The notes: generated by a model not told the origin, from the sequence alone. 64,000 nt of DNA from Verrucomicrobiia bacterium (GCA_031290985.1 JARLJW010000084.1:62001-126000), one strand, 5' to 3'; counted from the first letter of the stretch, positions 35,781-44,938 are shown. Translations and numbers: made by a program.

Positions 35781-36878
35781 TCATTCACCAACGTGCGCCG
35801 AGCAGGCGGTGTAAAGTCCGCGCCACGTGGCTCCGCGTTTTTTCATGACGTTGCCGAGGTAATCTTTCCAGACGATAAGGTCTTTTTCATCGTCCTTGAT
35901 GACCGCGCCTTGCAGGCCGGAGGCGATGTCGTGGTCGCTGACGGTCCCATCGCCGAAATTGCCGGCGAGGGCGATGCTGTTGGCCAGCAGCGAGATCGCC
36001 TCGGCGGTGGACAGCACGCCGGAGGGCGTCTTCACCTTGTTCTTGCCGTCGAGCGTCTGGCCGGCGCGCAGTTCGCGGAAGATGGTCACGACCTTGGTGA
36101 TGGCCTCCTGGTCCGGAATCGTCGCCTTCAACTGGAGGTTGGCGGCCAGTTCGCCGACGCGCTTGGTGACGATGGAAACTTCCGTCTCCAAATCCGCCGG
36201 CGCGGGCAGCACCACGATGTTGAAGCGGCGCTTCAAGGCGGCAGACATGTCGTTAACGCCGCGGTCGCGGGTGTTGGCGGTGGCGATGATGGAGAAGCCG
36301 CGTTGCGCGGGAACCTCCGTGACCAGTTCGGGAACGGAAAGGCGTTTCTCCGAGAGCAGCGAGATGAGGGCATCCTGCACCTCGGAAGCGCAGCGCGTGA
36401 TCTCCTCGAAGCGGGCGATGCTGCCGCTTTCCATGGCGCGAAAGATGGGGCTCTTGATGAGGGACTCATTGCTCGGGCCGCGCGCGATGAGCATGGCGTA
36501 GTTCCAGGTGTACCGGATCTGTTCCTCCGTGGTGCCCGCCGTGCCTTGCACGACCTTGGTGGAATCGCCATTGATGGCGGCAGCGAGATGTTCCGACAGC
36601 CACGACTTGGCGGTGCCCGGCTCGCCGATCAACAGCAGGGCGCGGTCGGTCACGAGCGTCGAGATGGCGATCTCGACGAGACGCTGGTGGCCGATGTATT
36701 TGGGCGTGATGTCCAGCTTGCCGCATTTGCCGCCGCAGATGTAGGTGAGCACCGAGCGGGGCGACATGCGCCAGCCCGCCGGCACGTCGTGTTTTTCGGC
36801 CTTGATGAGGGCGTCCAACTCCTCGGCGAACAGGATTTCGGCCGGTTGACGCAGTTCGTTGTTTTTGTCCTTCGGCAT
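35781..36878 (-). CDS. MoxR-type AAA+ ATPase (YehL-like)
   Basis: 365 residues. Walker A GEPGTAKS (85-92), a Walker B region FEEITR (157-162) in which the usual Asp is Glu, sensor 1 IIATANTRD (~197-205), the Arg-finger region ALKRRF (~214-219). Cys48 and Cys52 in ICGGKCG may bind a metal. MoxR ATPases act as chaperones or remodelers for VWA partners; the VWA gene is the last of this operon. Hydrolysis may be slow given the Glu-Glu Walker B. Confidence 0.9.
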   Translation of the reverse strand: MPKDKNNELRQPAEILFAEELDALIKAEKHDVPAGWRMSPRSVLTYICGGKCGKLDITPKYIGHQRLVEIAISTLVTDRALLLIGEPGTAKSWLSEHLAAAINGDSTKVVQGTAGTTEEQIRYTWNYAMLIARGPSNESLIKSPIFRAMESGSIARFEEITRCASEVQDALISLLSEKRLSVPELVTEVPAQRGFSIIATANTRDRGVNDMSAALKRRFNIVVLPAPADLETEVSIVTKRVGELAANLQLKATIPDQEAITKVVTIFRELRAGQTLDGKNKVKTPSGVLSTAEAISLLANSIALAGNFGDGTVSDHDIASGLQGAVIKDDEKDLIVWKDYLGNVMKKRGATWRGLYTACSAHVGE

Positions 36879-36890
36879 AATGTTAAAAGC

Positions 36891-38723
36891 TTAGTTGGTT
36901 GGAGTGGTGACACGCAGCGGCGCGAGGGCTTCGAGATATTTATCCACGAATTTCTCATCGAGCTTGGCGGCAAAGGCGTCGAGCTTGGGCAGGTCGGCGG
37001 CGGGTAGATGCTGCACGTGCCCGAGCAGAAGCTGCAGTTCGTAGTCGAAGTATTTGGCCGCCCCGGTTTTTTTGGCGATGAGCTTTAAAAGCACATCCGT
37101 CACCTGCGGATAACGGCACCGCAACAACGCCGAAATGATCAAATGAGGTTCCAGTGGCTTGTCGGCTGCGCTCTGGCCAAGCAAATATTTGAGCGCCGCC
37201 GGGTGATCGGGCCGGGCCAGGGAATACACCATCACGGATTCACCGGCCTTGATCGCGGCGTCAAGCCACCGCCCGTCCCAGGCCGCCTGCTTCATTAATT
37301 GCACTTCATCCCGGTGTTGCGCCTGAAGGTCAGCGGCGACGGCCGGGGCGAATCGCCAGCCTTGCTCCCATTGGGTTGCCGCCATGAAGCGGTTCAACTC
37401 GTCAAACTTCTGCCTGCCGGGACCTTTTTTCTGGCCGACCAACGGTGAAAACTCGTCAAACACTTTCGCCGGCGGCCAGGTGCGCAGCGCACTGCGCCAC
37501 ACTTGCGGGAAAGCGCCGGTGGGCAGGGATTCGCGCTTGGCTAAAATGGCTTCAAGCGCCTTGGGCGTGCCGATCTGATAGAGCATCACCACCAGGCGTT
37601 CGGTCAAATCTTCACCGGCGACAATGGAACTTCTGGCCGCGGTGACCATCAGATTTTTCCCGATTTTAACCTTGGATAAAGCCTCCGACTTGCTCAGGCA
37701 ATGAAGCAAAAACTCCTCCACTTCCGGATCTTTTCGATATGCCAGACAATCGAAGATCTCCCAACACCGCGAAAGCTGTTCGGAATCGCCGGCGATCACC
37801 AGGCCGAAAACACGCTTGCCCTCCTCCAGCAGCGCGTTCAGCACCGGCTGGTTCCGCAAGGAACGGAACGGCCCGGCCAGAATGTCGAGCGTATTGCCCT
37901 GGATCAGTTCGGTGAACAGCTTGGTGACCTCGGGCCGGTCATGTACGGCCAGCGCTTCGAGCGCGGCGGCGCGGAGCGTTTTATTTTTGGCCTTGGCCTG
38001 TTCCAGCACGAGCGGCAGGCAGTCTTCATGCTGGCCGAGGCAGGCGATGGCGGCGGCCTTCACCTCGGGCGAGCCGTTCTCCAGCGCGGTTTTGCACAAT
38101 TCCAGCGTGCCGGCGGGATCGAGTTGATGCATGAGTTGCAACCGCCGGGCGTGCTCCCGCTTGCCTTTGAGGTCGAACGTGGCCTTGATCCGCAGCAGGA
38201 TGCCCGGGCCGTATGCGGGCAATATCTTTTCCGCCACCAAGTCGGCCAGTTCGGGATAGTTGTCGCCCAGCGCGCGGATGGCGGGGTCGATCAGGCGCAG
38301 GTCGTTGAAGGCGCCACGTTCGCAGGCGGACTTGATGACTTCAAAGCGGCCGCCGCCGGTGGAGGTCAGCGCCTCCACCAAGGGCTTCAGCACACGGGCG
38401 GGAGTGCGCGTGCTGGTGCAAGTGGTCGGGAAGGTTTCCAACTCGCGAACGTCGCCCGGCGCGCCGGATTGGCCCTGCGTGTAGAGGATGGCGTTGAGCA
38501 GCGTGCTCAAGTTCAGCAGATTGGCGGCGGAGTCCGCTTCCTGGCCGTTGACGACTTCGCCGATGGATTTGGCGACCTGTGCGAACACGGGGACTTTTTC
38601 GCCCGCCGCCGCCAGCGGAGCGATGAATTTTTTCAGCCGGAAATCGCCCACGGCGAGCGGGCTGCCGGCGATGGCCAGCCGGCGGACTTCCTTCGCAGAT
38701 TCCTCAATCAAGGCAAGGCTCAT
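36891..38723 (-). CDS. HEAT-repeat protein
   Basis: 610 residues, almost all helical. Repeat-like units run from about residue 195 to 345 (LELCKTALENGSPEVKAAAIACLGQ, shortened here, then LRAAALEALAVHDRPEV) and less clearly elsewhere. No enzymatic motif. HEAT solenoids bind proteins or nucleic acid. Lying between the SWIM and MoxR genes with 21- and 12-bp gaps, it should be a core component of the system; E. coli yeh has WGR/DUF4132 proteins instead at the corresponding place. Confidence 0.82.
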   Translation of the reverse strand: MSLALIEESAKEVRRLAIAGSPLAVGDFRLKKFIAPLAAAGEKVPVFAQVAKSIGEVVNGQEADSAANLLNLSTLLNAILYTQGQSGAPGDVRELETFPTTCTSTRTPARVLKPLVEALTSTGGGRFEVIKSACERGAFNDLRLIDPAIRALGDNYPELADLVAEKILPAYGPGILLRIKATFDLKGKREHARRLQLMHQLDPAGTLELCKTALENGSPEVKAAAIACLGQHEDCLPLVLEQAKAKNKTLRAAALEALAVHDRPEVTKLFTELIQGNTLDILAGPFRSLRNQPVLNALLEEGKRVFGLVIAGDSEQLSRCWEIFDCLAYRKDPEVEEFLLHCLSKSEALSKVKIGKNLMVTAARSSIVAGEDLTERLVVMLYQIGTPKALEAILAKRESLPTGAFPQVWRSALRTWPPAKVFDEFSPLVGQKKGPGRQKFDELNRFMAATQWEQGWRFAPAVAADLQAQHRDEVQLMKQAAWDGRWLDAAIKAGESVMVYSLARPDHPAALKYLLGQSAADKPLEPHLIISALLRCRYPQVTDVLLKLIAKKTGAAKYFDYELQLLLGHVQHLPAADLPKLDAFAAKLDEKFVDKYLEALAPLRVTTPTN

Positions 38724-38744
38724 GGTTGGATAAAAGTTGGGAGT

Positions 38745-40196
38745 TCAGTAGGTGAGCCGGATCAGGTCGGTCGCGGTGACCAGGCTCAACGGCTTGGCGC
38801 GAAGTTTTTGCGTGTCAAGATCGTGATGGAAGCGCACGAGCATGGCCTGATCGTGGTGCACGGCTTTCGGCAGCATGGACAGCAAAGGCAACGTGGCAGG
38901 TTCGCCGTCGTGGCCGTCATCTGCGAGGACCAGCCGTTCGCCGCTTTGATCTTCGAGAATGACGTCATCCCCTACCCGGCCCAAGGCGCGATATTTCACG
39001 AACGCCAGCGGATGGCGGTCGCCCAAGGGGGATTTCAACTGCGCCTTTACGTCCTTGATGACGGCGCGCAGGTCGGTTTTGGCAAAGCCCAGGGCGCGCT
39101 GATGATCCGCCGGGGTCACCGGCCGCGGCTCGTTGGCCTCCCAGCGCACGCGCGGATTCAGGTTGCCGGGATAAATGCAAAGTTCGGGACAGATGACGAC
39201 GTGGAAACAGGAGTCATCCTCACGAATGTGCCGGGCCGCGTGGTACGGGCGATAGTTGCGGGTCAACTGCACCGCGCCCGTGGACAGGTTCAGCCAGGCG
39301 CCGGTCTCGACAAATTCCTTGCGCGTCCAGTCGTCGTGCGCGCTGAAGGCGAGTTGCAGCATCTCGACGCCGGCTTGCACGAGACCCGCGTCCTTGAGCT
39401 CGCGCAATTGCCAGGCATGGCCAAGCCACGCCGCGATGTCGGTTTCCGTCTCCGGCTTGAGTTCCGCGTCTTCGAGCCGGTTGTTCAAATATTTGCGTCC
39501 TTGTTTGCACAGCGAGTGGAGGCGGTTCAATTGATCCAGCGCCGCGTTGTAGACCCGCTCACGCTCCGAGGTCTTCAGTTCATCCTCGGTGCTGATCTGC
39601 GAACGGTAAAAAAGGCCGGTCAGGGCGTGCAAGGCGTTCTGCGCGCCGGGCAGATAGGCGTTGCCAAGCTGCTTGGCCTGTTCCTCCACCTGCCGGGCTG
39701 ATTTCGCGTTCAAGGTGCCCAAGCCGGCGCGGACGAGGTCGTTGATCAACGTTTCCAGAAGCGCGAGTCCTTCGAGCTGCGTCTGGATCTTTTTCTTGAG
39801 GGCGGAGGTGTTGACCTTGTGCGGCTTGTCCGCCTCCTCCTTTTTCTTTTCAACGCGCTGCTGCACCTTGGCACGTTTTTCAGAGATGTCCGCGGGAACC
39901 TCCTGCTCCACGAACTTCGCGCCCTGCGCGTAGGCGTACATCAGGGCGAGCGAATGTTTGCAGGGAAACTGGTGGCTGGGACAGGTGCAGCGGTAGACGG
40001 GCTTGGTGGCGTCGCTGAAATCGGCCGAGGGGCGGTAATTATCCGCGCCGCTGCCCTTGCAATCACCGAACAACAGGGAGCCGTCGGCGGAACGGAAGAG
40101 GCCGACGAGTTTTTTCTTCAACACGACACCCCGCGCATTTTTGATCGCCGCGGCGTTCGGCGCCTGCGAGTCAACGTAAGCCTCATCAATTTGCAT
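38745..40196 (-). CDS. SWIM zinc-finger protein (YehQ-like)
   Basis: 483 residues. YRCTCPSHQFPCKHSLALM holds the SWIM pattern (Cys70-x-Cys72-x6-Cys79-x-His81). A Lys/Glu-rich helix (~105-130) follows, then a long helical domain and a beta-rich C-terminus. SWIM domains bind DNA or protein. First gene of the six-gene operon, with a strong SD (GGAGGG) 6 nt before the ATG. The ligase at 29.3 kb carries a second SWIM finger, suggesting shared partners. Confidence 0.85.
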   Translation of the reverse strand: MQIDEAYVDSQAPNAAAIKNARGVVLKKKLVGLFRSADGSLLFGDCKGSGADNYRPSADFSDATKPVYRCTCPSHQFPCKHSLALMYAYAQGAKFVEQEVPADISEKRAKVQQRVEKKKEEADKPHKVNTSALKKKIQTQLEGLALLETLINDLVRAGLGTLNAKSARQVEEQAKQLGNAYLPGAQNALHALTGLFYRSQISTEDELKTSERERVYNAALDQLNRLHSLCKQGRKYLNNRLEDAELKPETETDIAAWLGHAWQLRELKDAGLVQAGVEMLQLAFSAHDDWTRKEFVETGAWLNLSTGAVQLTRNYRPYHAARHIREDDSCFHVVICPELCIYPGNLNPRVRWEANEPRPVTPADHQRALGFAKTDLRAVIKDVKAQLKSPLGDRHPLAFVKYRALGRVGDDVILEDQSGERLVLADDGHDGEPATLPLLSMLPKAVHHDQAMLVRFHHDLDTQKLRAKPLSLVTATDLIRLTY

Positions 40197-40214
40197 ATTG
40201 TCCCTCCAAACAAG

Positions 40215-40243
40215 TTTTAAGCCCTCGTCCTCATTCCTGACAA
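40215..40243 (-). promoter_or_regulatory. Candidate promoter of the SWIM/HEAT/MoxR/VWA operon
   Basis: Minus strand: -35 TTGTCA (40243-40238), 17-bp spacer, -10 TTAAAA (40220-40215). The start site would be ~12 nt before the SWIM ATG, just including the SD. Confidence 0.4.
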
Positions 40244-40291
40244 AACATTGCTATCCGACCGCTCATTGCGGCTCGTACAGTGCCGTGACAC

Positions 40292-40413
40292 GACGGCGGC
40301 GCGAGCGGGGCGCGGCGTTCACGCCGCTTCAACGTCCTAAACGCCAGCACGCTGAATGTTTTACGCGCGCTGCCGCTTTGCACATTGAAGCGGGCTAAAG
40401 CCCGCGCGCCGTC
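40292..40413. repeat. REP-like doublet upstream of the SWIM operon
   Basis: Two hairpins in opposite halves: GCGGCGT-TC-ACGCCGC (40312-40327) and GCGGGCT-AA-AGCCCGC (40390-40405), flanked by ACGGCG at the left and CGCCGT at the right, with CTTCAA and TTGAAG facing inward. No coding potential. It fills most of the 383-bp gap between nadE and the SWIM gene. Confidence 0.65.
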
Positions 40414-40579
40414 ACCGTATTGCGCGAGCCTCAATAAAGGCGGCACTGGCGAACTGACGCTGGGTTTCCGGCGTGAATCCATGTGGGCTTGTGAAAGCAC
40501 CGCGAATCTAAAAAGCACCCGCTTTACTGGCAAGGTAAATCCCGCAAATAAGGGGTTACAATCCGGAAACCACGGCAAC

Positions 40580-42583
40580 TCAAACCAGCCCGGCGACCAA
40601 CTGCTTTAACTCGGCGAGTTCCTGCTCGAAGCCGCCGGAGAGGATCGGCCAGCGGCACCAGGTCTTGGGGTCGAGGTTTTCATCGTCGAGATGAAAGCTG
40701 GGGGCGTAGCGTTCGCGCTTCCATTGGTTGCGGCTCCAGAGCCGGAAAAAGCGTTCGACCCACAGGCCCAATTGTCCGGCGGTGAACTGGGGAAAGTCAT
40801 TCCGCATCACCTGAAACACCTCCACCGGCGCGCGCTTGTCGCGGATGGCGGCGCGTTCGATGGCGTCGAGCAATTCGTACGGCATCAGGTCATCTTCATC
40901 GGTCTGGTGGGCGGCGGGCGGGCGCAGCTCGGCGGTCGGGGCCTGCGCGTTCACGACCTGGAGCGCGGGGACGGGGTGCAGGCCGGCGGGCCCGGCGGTT
41001 TCCAGCCAGCGCAGCCATTGGCGCAGAAAGGCCTTGTCGATGCCGGCGATGGGGCTCAATCCGCCGCTGGTGTCGCCATCCATCGTGGCATAGCCGACGG
41101 CGGCCTCGCTGCGGTTGCTGGTGGCGAGCAGCAGCGAGTTGTTCAGATTGGCGAGGAGCCAGATGCCGGGGGAACGCACGCGCGCCTGGATGTTTTGCAA
41201 GGCGAGATCGTCCTGCTGCCAGTCCAGCTTGCGGCCGAGCGCGGATTCAATCGCGCGCAAATAGCCCTGATGAATCGGCTCCACTTCAAGTTCGAGGTGC
41301 CGGGCACCGACGGCGGCGGCGATGGTGCGGGCGGCGGCACGGGTCACCGCGCCGCTGTTGGCGGTGGCTTGATAGGCGGTGGTCAGCAGCGCGGCGGCCA
41401 AATTTTTTGGGGTGATTTTTTCCGGAAGCTGCCGGACGTGGGCGAGCTTGGCCTTGATGCCATCCGCGCCGAGTTCCGCCAAGGCCATTTCCAGCGACAG
41501 CGCCACGAGGCAGGTCACCGCCGCCGAATCCGCGCCGCCGCTCAACGAGACGACGAATCCCTGCGAGCGGCTTTTGCGAAGATAATCGAAGAGCGCCAAG
41601 GCTTCGGCGCGGAGAAATTCCTCTTCCTTCAAGGTCGCGCTCGTTTCCCAGTCCGGGGCGGCGGCGGGTTTGGCTTTGGGTTCGAGGGCTGCCGGCGGCC
41701 AGGTAAACGGCGTTTTGACCTGCAGTTTGTTGTCGCCGGTCAAATCCGGTTTGAAGCTGGCGGTGCGGGCCTGGCTCATGCGCGTGGCGTCCACATCGAT
41801 CACCGCGCCGGTGATCTGGAAATCCTGAAAACTGAAGCGCGGGCCGGAGGCGATCAGTTTTCCGCCGGAGGCGATCAGCGCGCCGCCATCGTAAATCGCA
41901 CGGCCGGCCTCGTTGCCGAGCAGGTTTGCATAAATGTAGCTGACGCCGAAGGCCCGCGAGCCTTCGATGACGAATCGTTTGCGCACTTCCAGTTTGCCGA
42001 AGGCGAAGTGGCTGGCGCTGGGATTCAAGATCAAATCCACGCCGGACGCGGCCAGCGCCGCACCCGGACGGTTCGCCACCCATGCGTCCTCGCAGATCTC
42101 AAAACCGATCTGGATGCCGCCGACGTCGAAATGAATGTCGCCGATGGGCAGGACCGTGCCATCGGGCGCGGTGAATTCATCGCGCACACCGGCGGGCCAC
42201 GGCTTGAACCAGCGGGGTTCGTAATGGATGCCGTCGCCGGCGAGAAATCGTTTGGCAACCAGGCCGACGAGGCGGCCATCCACGGCCAGCGCGGCGCAAT
42301 TGAACAGGCCGTTCTGGTGCAGGACCGGCAGGCCGAACGACACGACCAGGCCGCGGGTTTCCGGCAACAACTCCTGCAACGCCGACCACGCCCGCTGATG
42401 GGTGTTGGTCGCGTGAAAGGCATCTTCGCAGCCGTAGCCCGTAAGACACATCTCGGGCAGGCAAAGAATCGCGATGTCCCCGGCCCGCGCGGCCTGGATC
42501 GCGCGGCGGATGTTCGCCGTGTTGTGCCGCCAGTCGAGCGGCGTCTGGTTCAGCACGGCGGCGGCAACGTGGATTTGTTTCAT
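40580..42583 (-). CDS. nadE: Glutamine-dependent NAD synthetase
   Basis: 667 residues. N-terminal nitrilase-type glutaminase (Glu44 in LPEMCLTGY; Lys in VAKRFLAG; Cys in FEICEDAW), C-terminal ATP-pyrophosphatase synthetase (SLSGGADSAAVT, near residue 345). Amidates nicotinate adenine dinucleotide to NAD. Length normal for the two-domain enzyme. Follows pncB by 4 bp, so both share the NrtR site before pncB. Confidence 0.95.
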   Translation of the reverse strand: MKQIHVAAAVLNQTPLDWRHNTANIRRAIQAARAGDIAILCLPEMCLTGYGCEDAFHATNTHQRAWSALQELLPETRGLVVSFGLPVLHQNGLFNCAALAVDGRLVGLVAKRFLAGDGIHYEPRWFKPWPAGVRDEFTAPDGTVLPIGDIHFDVGGIQIGFEICEDAWVANRPGAALAASGVDLILNPSASHFAFGKLEVRKRFVIEGSRAFGVSYIYANLLGNEAGRAIYDGGALIASGGKLIASGPRFSFQDFQITGAVIDVDATRMSQARTASFKPDLTGDNKLQVKTPFTWPPAALEPKAKPAAAPDWETSATLKEEEFLRAEALALFDYLRKSRSQGFVVSLSGGADSAAVTCLVALSLEMALAELGADGIKAKLAHVRQLPEKITPKNLAAALLTTAYQATANSGAVTRAAARTIAAAVGARHLELEVEPIHQGYLRAIESALGRKLDWQQDDLALQNIQARVRSPGIWLLANLNNSLLLATSNRSEAAVGYATMDGDTSGGLSPIAGIDKAFLRQWLRWLETAGPAGLHPVPALQVVNAQAPTAELRPPAAHQTDEDDLMPYELLDAIERAAIRDKRAPVEVFQVMRNDFPQFTAGQLGLWVERFFRLWSRNQWKRERYAPSFHLDDENLDPKTWCRWPILSGGFEQELAELKQLVAGLV

Positions 42584-42587
42584 GGCT

Positions 42588-44072
42588 TCAAGCCTCCCCC
42601 CGCGCGTGCAGGATCAATCTGGTTTTTTGTTCGTGCAGGCCGAGTTCGAGCCCGACCGGGTAGTTATGCGGATTCACGAAGCGTTTTACGCCGGCATGGA
42701 ACATGCCGATCTGCGCCTGGGCGCGCTGCCGGACTTCCGTGAGCGCGGGCGTCTTATAGACCGCCTGGCCGCCGCGAAATATCGGCACCAGCAAATCTTC
42801 AAAGGGCGTTTCCGGCGGCAGATGTTTGCGGCGCGTGGCGTCCATGGGATCAACGATGGTGAAGGCCGCCGGCGCGCCGGTTTCGACATCGTAGATGCCG
42901 TCGCCAATGAATTCCCTGACCGATTCTTTTTCCGAACGGAACCGGCGGACCTGCTGGATGCCGGGGTTGGAAATCTTCGCAGATTGCTCGCTCAGCTTCA
43001 CTTTGTAAGCCCATTGGCCGTCGTCGCCGCGGATCGCGCCCAGTTTATACACGCCGCCCAGCGCCGGCTGGTCGTAGGCGGTGATGAGCTTGGTGCCGAC
43101 GCCCCACACATTGATCTGTGCGCCCTGATCTTTGAGGCTGCTGATGATGTGCTCGTCCAGATCGTTGCTGGCGACGATGACGGCCTTGGGAAAGCCGGCG
43201 GCATCGAGAATCTTCCGCGCCTCGATGCTCAACCAGGCGAGGTCGCCGGAGTCCAGGCGGATGCCGACCATCTCATGACCGCGTTCGCGCAGCCATTTGC
43301 CCGTGTCCACCGCGTGGTGGACGCCGGCAAGCGTGTCGTAGGTGTCCACGAGGAAGACGCAGTTGTTGGGCATGGCTTCGGCATAGGCGAGGAAGGCTTC
43401 GCGTTCATCGTCGAAGGACATCACCCAGCTATGCGCATGGGTGCCGCGCACGGGGATGCCGAACATTTTGCCGGCGAGAACATTCGAGGTGGCGGCGCAA
43501 CCGCCGATGTACGCCGCGCGGCTGGCAGCCAGCGCGCCGTCCACGCCCTGGGCGCGGCGCAGGCCAAATTCCATCACCGGCTCGCCCCGGGCGGCGAGAC
43601 AGACGCGGGCCGACTTCGTGGCGATGAGCGACTGAAAATTGACCAGGTTCAACAAGGCGGTTTCGAGCAATTGACATTGCAGGATGGGGCCTTGGATGCG
43701 CAACAGCGGCTCGTGCGGAAAGACCACGGTGCCCTCGGGCACCGCATCCACATCGCAGGTGAACTTGAGGGCGCGCAGGTATTCCAAAAAGCCCGCTTCA
43801 AACAAGGGCTGGCCGTCGTTGCCGGTGAGGCTGTCCAGAAATTTCAAATCCTCGTCCGTGAAATGGAACGCTTTGAGGAAATCAATCGCCAGGGCCAGGC
43901 CGGCCGCGAGGGTGAAGCCGGATTGGAACGGGGCCTTGCGGAAGAAGAGGTGAAACACCGCCTCGCGCTCGGCGCGGCCGGACTTCCAATAGCCGTAGGC
44001 CATGGTGAGCTGGTAGAGATCGGTCAGGAGGGCCCGGCCGTTCCAGTGGTTGTTTTCAGTGGCAGCGTTCAT
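42588..44072 (-). CDS. pncB: Nicotinate phosphoribosyltransferase
   Basis: 494 residues. LTDLYQLTMAYGYWKSGRAE at the N-terminus (here shortened to LYQLTMAYGYWKSG), MEFGLRRAQG, GTHAHSWV and IRLDSGDLA are NAPRTase signatures; the His in THAHSW is the usual phosphorylated residue. Converts nicotinate and PRPP to NaMN. The palindrome TAGTGT-N7-ACACTA begins 2 bp before its ATG, so NrtR would block initiation of transcription. In an operon with nadE. Confidence 0.95.
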   Translation of the reverse strand: MNAATENNHWNGRALLTDLYQLTMAYGYWKSGRAEREAVFHLFFRKAPFQSGFTLAAGLALAIDFLKAFHFTDEDLKFLDSLTGNDGQPLFEAGFLEYLRALKFTCDVDAVPEGTVVFPHEPLLRIQGPILQCQLLETALLNLVNFQSLIATKSARVCLAARGEPVMEFGLRRAQGVDGALAASRAAYIGGCAATSNVLAGKMFGIPVRGTHAHSWVMSFDDEREAFLAYAEAMPNNCVFLVDTYDTLAGVHHAVDTGKWLRERGHEMVGIRLDSGDLAWLSIEARKILDAAGFPKAVIVASNDLDEHIISSLKDQGAQINVWGVGTKLITAYDQPALGGVYKLGAIRGDDGQWAYKVKLSEQSAKISNPGIQQVRRFRSEKESVREFIGDGIYDVETGAPAAFTIVDPMDATRRKHLPPETPFEDLLVPIFRGGQAVYKTPALTEVRQRAQAQIGMFHAGVKRFVNPHNYPVGLELGLHEQKTRLILHARGEA

Positions 44073-44073
44073 T

Positions 44074-44092
44074 TAGTGTTAAAATTACACTA
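44074..44092. promoter_or_regulatory. NrtR operator in front of pncB-nadE
   Basis: Perfect TAGTGT-N7-ACACTA, same arms and spacing as 26520-26538. On the minus strand a TTGCCA-like -35 (44114-44109) with ~16-bp spacing puts the -10 inside the operator. The transcript would then have a leader of only a few bases. Confidence 0.82.
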
Positions 44093-44184
44093 TCTTGGTG
44101 GGTTGGCAAGTTTTTTTGTGTTGATCGCTCTGAGGGTTGAAGTTCGGGCGGGCGTTTCCACCAGGCCGGCTGGTTTTGGTGCGA

Positions 44185-44228
44185 GCGAAAGCGGCAGAGG
44201 ACTGCCGCATTCCAAGACGCTGGCGCGT
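44185..44228. repeat. REP-like hairpin, family 1, single copy
   Basis: GCGGCAG-AGGA-CTGCCGC (44191-44208) followed by the conserved tail TTCCAAGACGCTGGCGCG. The same unit, in opposite orientation, lies on the other side of the exonuclease gene. Confidence 0.75.
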
Positions 44229-44273
44229 TGGCGGGGCGACGGAGATTTTGCGGAGGCCATGGTTTTATTTCCG

Positions 44274-44789
44274 TCAAATCTTGAGGCCGAGGTCGCGGAA
44301 CTTTTTCAGGGCTTCGGCATTGCCGCGGGCGTCGTCCACGGGGTTGTGCGTGTGCTTCGTGATGCGATATTTTTTCCAATCCGTGGCCTTGGCGGCGTCC
44401 TTGACCAGGCCGGCGTACAGGTCGCCGATGCGGCGGCCGGAAAAGCCAAACGGGTTCCGGCCCAGAAAGCGGTGGAAGTAGTAATTGATGAACTGCCAGT
44501 CGAACGCGACGTTGTCGGACACAAACACCGGCCGGCCTTTGGCGTTTTGTTCCAGCCAGGCGGCGAACGATTCCATCACGGTTTTGGGGTCGTCGAAGCC
44601 AAGGTGTTGTTCGCGGGAGAAGCCGCTGACGGCGAGCGCCTCGGGAACAAATCGCTCCGAGACGGGGCGCAGTTGGCCGTAAAAGGATTTGTCCAACCGA
44701 TCATCAAACCGGACCGCGCCGAAGCTGACCATGGAGAATTCCGCGGGGATCGGACCGTCGGCTTCGACATCGACGATGATAAAGCTCAT
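44274..44789 (-). CDS. DEDDh-type 3'-5' exonuclease (exoribonuclease-like)
   Basis: 171 residues from the ATG at 44789; an in-frame upstream start at 44822 is less likely. FIIVDVEADGP gives the D-x-E motif, FVSDNVAFDWQFI the second Asp (DNVAFDW), and THNPVDDARGNAEAL the final H-x4-D with extra Asp. This is the pattern of RNase T/oligoribonuclease-like and phage-type 3'-5' exonucleases. Monocistronic, between REP-like hairpins. Substrate (RNA or DNA ends) is not predictable. Confidence 0.83.
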   Translation of the reverse strand: MSFIIVDVEADGPIPAEFSMVSFGAVRFDDRLDKSFYGQLRPVSERFVPEALAVSGFSREQHLGFDDPKTVMESFAAWLEQNAKGRPVFVSDNVAFDWQFINYYFHRFLGRNPFGFSGRRIGDLYAGLVKDAAKATDWKKYRITKHTHNPVDDARGNAEALKKFRDLGLKI

Positions 44790-44840
44790 ATGGCAGTTCT
44801 CTTCAATAAATATTGGCACCAACTGGAATGCGGGGAAAAA

Positions 44841-44938
44841 GCTCCAGAGGGCTGGAGCACTCCAAGACGCTGCGCGTTTTCGATCATCATCGTGCCGCGC
44901 GAAGCGTCTTGGAATGCGGCAGTCCTCTGCCGCTTTCT
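44841..44938. repeat. REP-like doublet, family 1, two facing units
   Basis: First unit GCTCCAG-AGGG-CTGGAGC (44841-44858) with tail CTCCAAGACGCTGCGCG; second, inverted, GCGGCAG-TCCT-CTGCCGC (44916-44933) preceded by GAAGCGTCTTGGAAT. The stems differ in sequence but keep pairing, so the structure is conserved. Confidence 0.8.

Noticed and set aside
37701..39701. 666-codon plus-strand frame
   Set aside because: Crosses antisense to two genes with clear domains (HEAT and SWIM); no motif of its own.
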